From contig CAAFMR010000343.1 in NCBI GenBank assembly GCA_900764115.1, positions 1-9,602 on the forward strand: DNA of 9,602 bases. The letters run 5' to 3'. The stretch is from Clostridia bacterium. Its GTDB lineage: Bacteria > Bacillota > Clostridia > Oscillospirales > Acutalibacteraceae. Every line of letters starts with the position of its first letter. Position 1 is the first letter of the stretch. A model generated the notes under the pieces. That model made no database searches. It was not told where the DNA came from and was given only the letters and a program-made list of their open reading frames with translations. Shown here in pieces: positions 7,501-9,602 of the stretch. The position numbers and the translations under genes were made by a program.

Positions 7501-7987
7501 CCTCCGCCACCTTGTTGGTATCCTCATACAGCGTTTCCAGAGCGTCGCTCACATACACCCGCACATCCGTCAGGTATTGCGCCTGCCCCGGCTCCGAGCC
7601 GATGAGAAAGCGGTCGATTTCCGTCGCCGCATCCAGCGTGAAGGTGAATGCCGCCCAGCTGCCTTTGTTGTAGTCGTGCTTCCACAGCTCATACAGCACC
7701 CGGTCGGCTGCAGTTGTGCAGAATTGCCCGTCCGTCAGCTTATCGGCGGCGGCAGAGCCGCTCTTGACCTCCCACGCCGTGTCGGTGGTGCCGACGGTGG
7801 GGATTTTTCCGGTGATAAGGCTGCCCGCCGGCACCGAGTCGGCGGCGATATACTGCCCCAATACCCCGTCGGTCGCCGCCGACCAGTCCGGGCTTTCCGC
7901 CGCTGCCGCCCGTCCAAAGCCTACGCTTGCCGCGGCTACTGTCAGCGTCAGGGATAACAACCACGCCAGTAGTTTTCTCTTATGCAT
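4502..7987 (-). CDS. large secreted, membrane-anchored protein with five repeated F5/8 type C-like (galactose-binding fold) modules
   Basis: 1161 residues from the ATG at 7987; an ATG at 8053 would add 22. I prefer 7987: AAAGGCGGG lies 5 bases before it and the signal peptide begins there (MHKRKLLAWLLSLTLTVAAA), while the 8053 start has no ribosome site and would translate a GC-rich palindrome. In residue numbers from 8053, modules lie at 57-233, 239-413, 422-593 (closely related), and about 612-771 and 781-974 (diverged). Each has a variant of LTHFLIGSE...QYL..V.VYV, then GRYVGF.FKNPGG, and ends R-I-G-E-L-A-A-Y-G. About 985-1135 is an unrecognised domain. The end is a membrane helix (1151-1173) with RRKRK; there is no LPXTG motif. 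No catalytic motif is visible, so I infer a carbohydrate-binding or scaffolding role at the cell surface. It lies between a paralogue upstream and the GH26-like enzyme, whose ATG overlaps its TGA. The module is F5/8C-like by pattern and may be a distinct family. Confidence 0.78.
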   Translation of the reverse strand: MHKRKLLAWLLSLTLTVAAASVGFGRAAAAESPDWSAATDGVLGQYIAADSVPAGSLITGKIPTVGTTDTAWEVKSGSAAADKLTDGQFCTTAADRVLYELWKHDYNKGSWAAFTFTLDAATEIDRFLIGSEPGQAQYLTDVRVYVSDALETLYEDTNKVAEVTEVTLGNYFIRGTAKTGRYVGFTFLNPCGYWSAPWYGEIRFGELAVYGSTALDWSDATPATKGYVQAAEQAESNSRIAGLLPTRGITGEQWTADGGELTWLTDGALIQSNNANRVQLNLNPTVPAGQWAQLTFDTGAVVRFTHFLIGSEAGKAQYLTDVKVYVSKELAELYSDTSLVAEATGVQLGNYFIRGDETVGQYVGFAFKNPGGFWSAPWYGLLRIGELAAYGTAETEEVPWSQTAKGFYRPAETVEANSQIAGKLPAIGSTGEQWTADAGELAWLTDGVLVQADNANRVQLNLNPTVPAGQWAQLTFDTEAIVGFTHFLIGSEYGAQQYLKNVRVYVGFDRETLYQEKHLVAEAADVTAGNYQLKGELTYGRYVGFAFKNPGGFWSAPWYGLLRIGELAAYGAASGQAPTDGVRLNDTADVDKLPTGDNLLRGLTPRTAGGAAIEPETPVANATDGIIVGITQKREAPNTGLNNGMVYEKTPDNVLVYDLGVDAQLTHILLAANTWDREPYWIYEADVFIGDTLVELLEQPAIHINFQHSIGMVLALPENTVGRYVAFRIPAQSHWYSRVRIGEIGAFGTLLGDPQDPNAAVNLLAGKTPMEAYICERGMPDKYHEEANGYLHTFTWTESAMRLTDGRYDTRCSWYNHALDGRQHGNYIDTDSPWTVLIYYLGGTANINEILLTSTAEKGLYLGGADFYVGTRLTELFAPENRVYASGGEKTVTDDAGNTVLDPATDVRKRCMRVTFSQPRQGRYVAIVVTRAHASDVLGYGVCRVNEIEVFGTLPADRVETFPNTTFRDAATGYTLTLNPLNNDDRDIYTAISHLEVQRFACPDSLLGAWDDGWLRVDPTDTTVYEFRLIKQDGSVMTAEEYGDRRLDVYMANESGHSQGLGAIQGDTVVRVVNSRTDGQNTLIGEAVPSLRLVRLVYSDGLAQRCGVAGGSYTETQVAGAAQKAAPGAVAMFGILSGAIVVMTGIGVLSLRRKRKGGARG
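6275..6790 (-). repeat. binding module 3 of the membrane-anchored repeat protein
   Basis: It begins WSQTAKGFYRPAETVEANSQ and ends RIGELAAYG. It is closest to module 2: both contain NRVQLNLNPTVPAGQWAQ and NPGGFWSAPWYGLLRIGEL, also similar at the DNA level (for example around 6298-6364 against 6838-6904). Its FLIGSEYGAQQYLKNVR segment instead resembles the last module of the upstream paralogue. Confidence 0.8.
6815..7339 (-). repeat. binding module 2 of the membrane-anchored repeat protein
   Basis: It begins WSDATPATKGYVQAAEQ and ends RIGELAAYG. It shares long near-identical stretches with module 3 at protein and DNA level, consistent with a recent internal duplication. Confidence 0.8.
7355..7885 (-). 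repeat. binding module 1 of the membrane-anchored repeat protein
   Basis: It begins WSAATDGVLGQYIAADS and ends RFGELAVYG. It is most similar to the first visible module of the upstream paralogue, including a DNA block (7736-7859) identical to 9479-9602. Confidence 0.85.
7736..7859 (-). repeat. 124-bp perfect direct repeat, copy 1
   Basis: Every base matches 9479-9602. The match starts right after a mismatch at 7735/9478 and runs to the window edge, so its true length is unknown. It encodes the N-terminal part of module 1 (from GQYIAADS to about AAADKL). Confidence 0.97.
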
Positions 7988-8003
7988 ACGTGCCCGCCTT
8001 TCT

Positions 8004-8035
8004 ACGGCGCCCCCCCGCAGCGGGGGAGACGCCGT
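8004..8035. repeat. GC-rich palindrome between the two repeat-protein genes
   Basis: ACGGCG (8004-8009) pairs with CGCCGT (8030-8035), and a C run (8011-8016) pairs with GGGGG (8022-8026) around a GCAGC centre. It sits between the stop of the upstream paralogue (8060) and the start at 7987. It is not followed by a T-tract in the direction of transcription, so it is not a standard terminator. It could be a REP-like dispersed palindrome or an mRNA-stability hairpin that adjusts expression of the two genes. Confidence 0.6.
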
Positions 8036-8059
8036 TTGAATGGAGTTCTTCATTGCCGC

Positions 8060-9602
8060 TTATGACAGCAGATCGCTGACGGAGCGGGAGACGGTCTCCC
8101 CGTACAGAATTTTGGTTCCGGCGGCGCTCTCATATTCCACATACGGCGCGGCATAGAGGGTTACCGATTCCTTGCCCGCCGGGATTTTCGCGATCACCGC
8201 CGTAAACCGCACCGTCTTTTTCTCCACGGCATACAGGTTTTGCGCTATCACATTCAGGATATGCTTGTCGTCCACATCGTCTTTGGTTAATTCCTCGCCA
8301 AAATTGGCTGTGTTGGAGACGATCGCGCCCATATCCAGCAGCTTGCACTTCTCTCCGTTAACGGTGATGTACGCCTTATCCAAATTGCGGGCATAATTAT
8401 GCGCCTGCGCCGGGTCGGCGCTGGCATAGGTGATACCGGTGCCGGCAACATCGAATCCAAACCGCAGCGCATAGCCGTCGGTGGCAGCGGGATCCCGCAG
8501 CTGCGCCCCGCCGGAGGACAGCACCACCGGCTCCCCGTATGCTGCCAGCTCGCCGATGCGCAGCAGACCATTCCAGGGCGGCGACCAATATCCGCCGGGG
8601 TTCTTGAAGGTAAAGCCCACATACCGTCCGGTGGCTGTTTCGCCTTTGAGATAATAGTTGCCCAGCATGCCCTCCGATACTTCCGTCACTAAGGATGCCT
8701 CGCTGTATAGCTCTGCCAAGCTACTGCTGACATAGATGCGTACATTCTTCAGATATTGTTGAGTGCCGTATTCCGAGCCGATGAGAAAGTGCGTCAGCCG
8801 CGCCGTGTACCCTATATCAAAGGTCAGTTGTGCCCACTGCTGCGCTCCCACGCCGACAGCCTGGAGATTTAGCTTCACCCGATCCGCGTTGTCTGCATTG
8901 GTCAGGATCAATGTGCCGTTTGTTATGTAAGAAAGCGGTTTGGTATCCTCCCAGGTGCAGAGCGGCCATTCATCGCCGTTGATGCCCCGGGTTGGCTCCA
9001 GCCCGGCGATGAGACTGCCCGGCTGTAGCCGCCCGTCTGCGGCAACGCACTGCCCTTTCGCCACCTCCGTGGCGTATGTCCAGTCCGGCTCGCCCACGCC
9101 GTACACCGCCAGCTCGCCAAACCGGATTTGATCATACCAGGGTGCGCCTGAACCGCCGGGGTTTTTGAAGGTAAAGCCTACATAGCATCCGGTCTTAACA
9201 GCGCCCCGGATGAAGTAGTTTCCCAGCGTGACACCGGTGACCTCTGCCACCTTATTGGCGTCCTCATACAGCGTTTCCAGCGTCTCGCTCACATACACCC
9301 GCGCATCCGTCAGATATTGGGCGCTGCCGGCCTCCGAGCCGATGAGAAAGCGGTCGATTTCTGTCGCCGCATCCAGCGTAAAGGTGAACGCCGCCCAGCT
9401 GCCGCTGTAGTAGCCGCGGGGTGACAGGTCATATATCACCCGCTCGGTTGTATTATTGGTGCAGAATCGCCCGTCCGGCAGCTTATCGGCGGCGGCAGAG
9501 CCGCTCTTGACCTCCCACGCCGTGTCGGTGGTGCCGACGGTGGGGATTTTTCCGGTGATAAGGCTGCCCGCCGGCACCGAGTCGGCGGCGATATACTGCC
9601 CC
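8060..9602 (-). CDS. repeat protein paralogue with two visible F5/8 type C-like modules and a soluble C-terminal domain (5' end outside the window)
   Basis: The frame is open to the window edge (first residues GQYIAADSVPAGSL), so the start and presumed signal peptide are outside; the GTG at 9577 is an internal Val. Visible parts, counted from 9577: module a (to residue 160), module b (166-348), and a C-terminal domain (about 354-505) with YALRFGFDV, KLLDMGAIVSNTANFG, VRFTAVIAKIPAG and APYVEYES, ending GETVSRSVSDLLS. That domain resembles beta-rich C-terminal domains in uncharacterised clostridial surface proteins (from memory). Unlike its downstream paralogue it has no membrane helix or sorting motif, so it is probably released or held non-covalently. 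No catalytic motif is visible; a polysaccharide-binding role is inferred. The next gene starts 72 bp downstream on the same strand, with a GC-rich palindrome between them. Confidence 0.75.
   Translation of the reverse strand, partial: GQYIAADSVPAGSLITGKIPTVGTTDTAWEVKSGSAAADKLPDGRFCTNNTTERVIYDLSPRGYYSGSWAAFTFTLDAATEIDRFLIGSEAGSAQYLTDARVYVSETLETLYEDANKVAEVTGVTLGNYFIRGAVKTGCYVGFTFKNPGGSGAPWYDQIRFGELAVYGVGEPDWTYATEVAKGQCVAADGRLQPGSLIAGLEPTRGINGDEWPLCTWEDTKPLSYITNGTLILTNADNADRVKLNLQAVGVGAQQWAQLTFDIGYTARLTHFLIGSEYGTQQYLKNVRIYVSSSLAELYSEASLVTEVSEGMLGNYYLKGETATGRYVGFTFKNPGGYWSPPWNGLLRIGELAAYGEPVVLSSGGAQLRDPAATDGYALRFGFDVAGTGITYASADPAQAHNYARNLDKAYITVNGEKCKLLDMGAIVSNTANFGEELTKDDVDDKHILNVIAQNLYAVEKKTVRFTAVIAKIPAGKESVTLYAAPYVEYESAAGTKILYGETVSRSVSDLLS
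8534..9082 (-). repeat. binding module b of the unanchored repeat protein
   Basis: It begins WTYATEVAKGQCVAADG and ends RIGELAAYG. FLIGSEYGTQQYLKNVR and GNYYLKGE tie it to module 3 of the anchored paralogue, while its N-terminal part (SLIAGLEPTRGINGDEW) is closer to module 2. This is a mosaic pattern. Confidence 0.8.
9098..9602 (-). repeat. binding module a of the unanchored repeat protein (cut by the window edge)
   Basis: It is a close copy of module 1 of the anchored paralogue, ending RFGELAVYG. It differs in the middle (NNTTERVIYDLSPRGYYSG in place of TAADRVLYELWKHDYNKG) and by a one-codon length change, while the flanking DNA is identical or nearly so. Confidence 0.85.
9479..9602 (-). 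repeat. 124-bp perfect direct repeat, copy 2
   Basis: Identical base for base to 7736-7859 at an offset of 1743 bp. It reaches the window edge and may continue. Confidence 0.97.

Noticed and set aside
6275..7885. direct repeats as a CRISPR array
   Set aside because: The repeat units are about 520 bp, in-frame and encode protein modules; there are no short palindromic repeats with unique spacers.
7070..7957. 295-codon open frame on the plus strand
   Set aside because: It lies antisense to the repeated modules of the anchored protein, has no ribosome site or family-like motifs, and arises because GC-rich repeated DNA keeps the opposite frame open.

Overview
The window looks like a chromosomal segment of a GC-rich gut Firmicute, probably an Oscillospiraceae/Ruminococcaceae relative of Faecalibacterium, Gemmiger or Subdoligranulum. 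This is inferred from Gram-positive style Shine-Dalgarno sites, the style of the Ogt and HD proteins, GTG/TTG start candidates, and large secreted multidomain proteins anchored by a C-terminal membrane helix. Nearly all coding capacity is on the minus strand, so transcription runs from high to low coordinates. The only plus-strand coding trace is a possible gene tail at positions 3-56.

Positions 4502-9602 and 2229-4505 hold a cell-surface, carbohydrate-directed cluster of three genes. The first gene (8060 to beyond 9602, start outside the window) and the second (4502-7987) are paralogous repeat proteins. They carry about 170-190-residue galactose-binding-like (F5/8 type C-like) beta-sandwich modules, two visible in the first and five in the second. 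The first ends in a different soluble C-terminal domain with no anchor. The second ends in a membrane helix with a basic tail. The third gene (2229-4505) overlaps the second by ATGA. It encodes a secreted GH26-like glycoside hydrolase followed by a beta/gamma-crystallin-like domain, an F5/8 type C (discoidin/CBM32-like) domain, an acidic Pro/Ser/Thr linker and a membrane anchor. The inference is that the repeat proteins bind or display a polysaccharide and the GH26-like enzyme cuts it at the cell surface. The substrate (a beta-mannan is the default guess for GH26) is not shown by the sequence.

The 3' untranslated region (1946-2228) has two stable inverted repeats followed by a clear rho-independent terminator at 2048-2091. 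Downstream, a separate promoter-like site near 1976-1984 leads into a DNA alkylation-repair operon: an AlkA-type 3-methyladenine DNA glycosylase, an O6-alkylguanine-DNA alkyltransferase (ogt), and a small HD-domain protein. The HD gene appears frameshifted within a perfect 9-bp inverted repeat. The left edge (57-181) is a convergent intergenic stretch with no convincing feature.

Main points for a second look: the two-gene array of repeated binding modules with a 124-bp perfectly identical block; the GH26 / beta-gamma-crystallin / discoidin / membrane-anchor fusion; the structured 3' UTR; the GC-rich palindrome between the two repeat genes; and the frameshift at a (quasi)palindrome in the HD gene.
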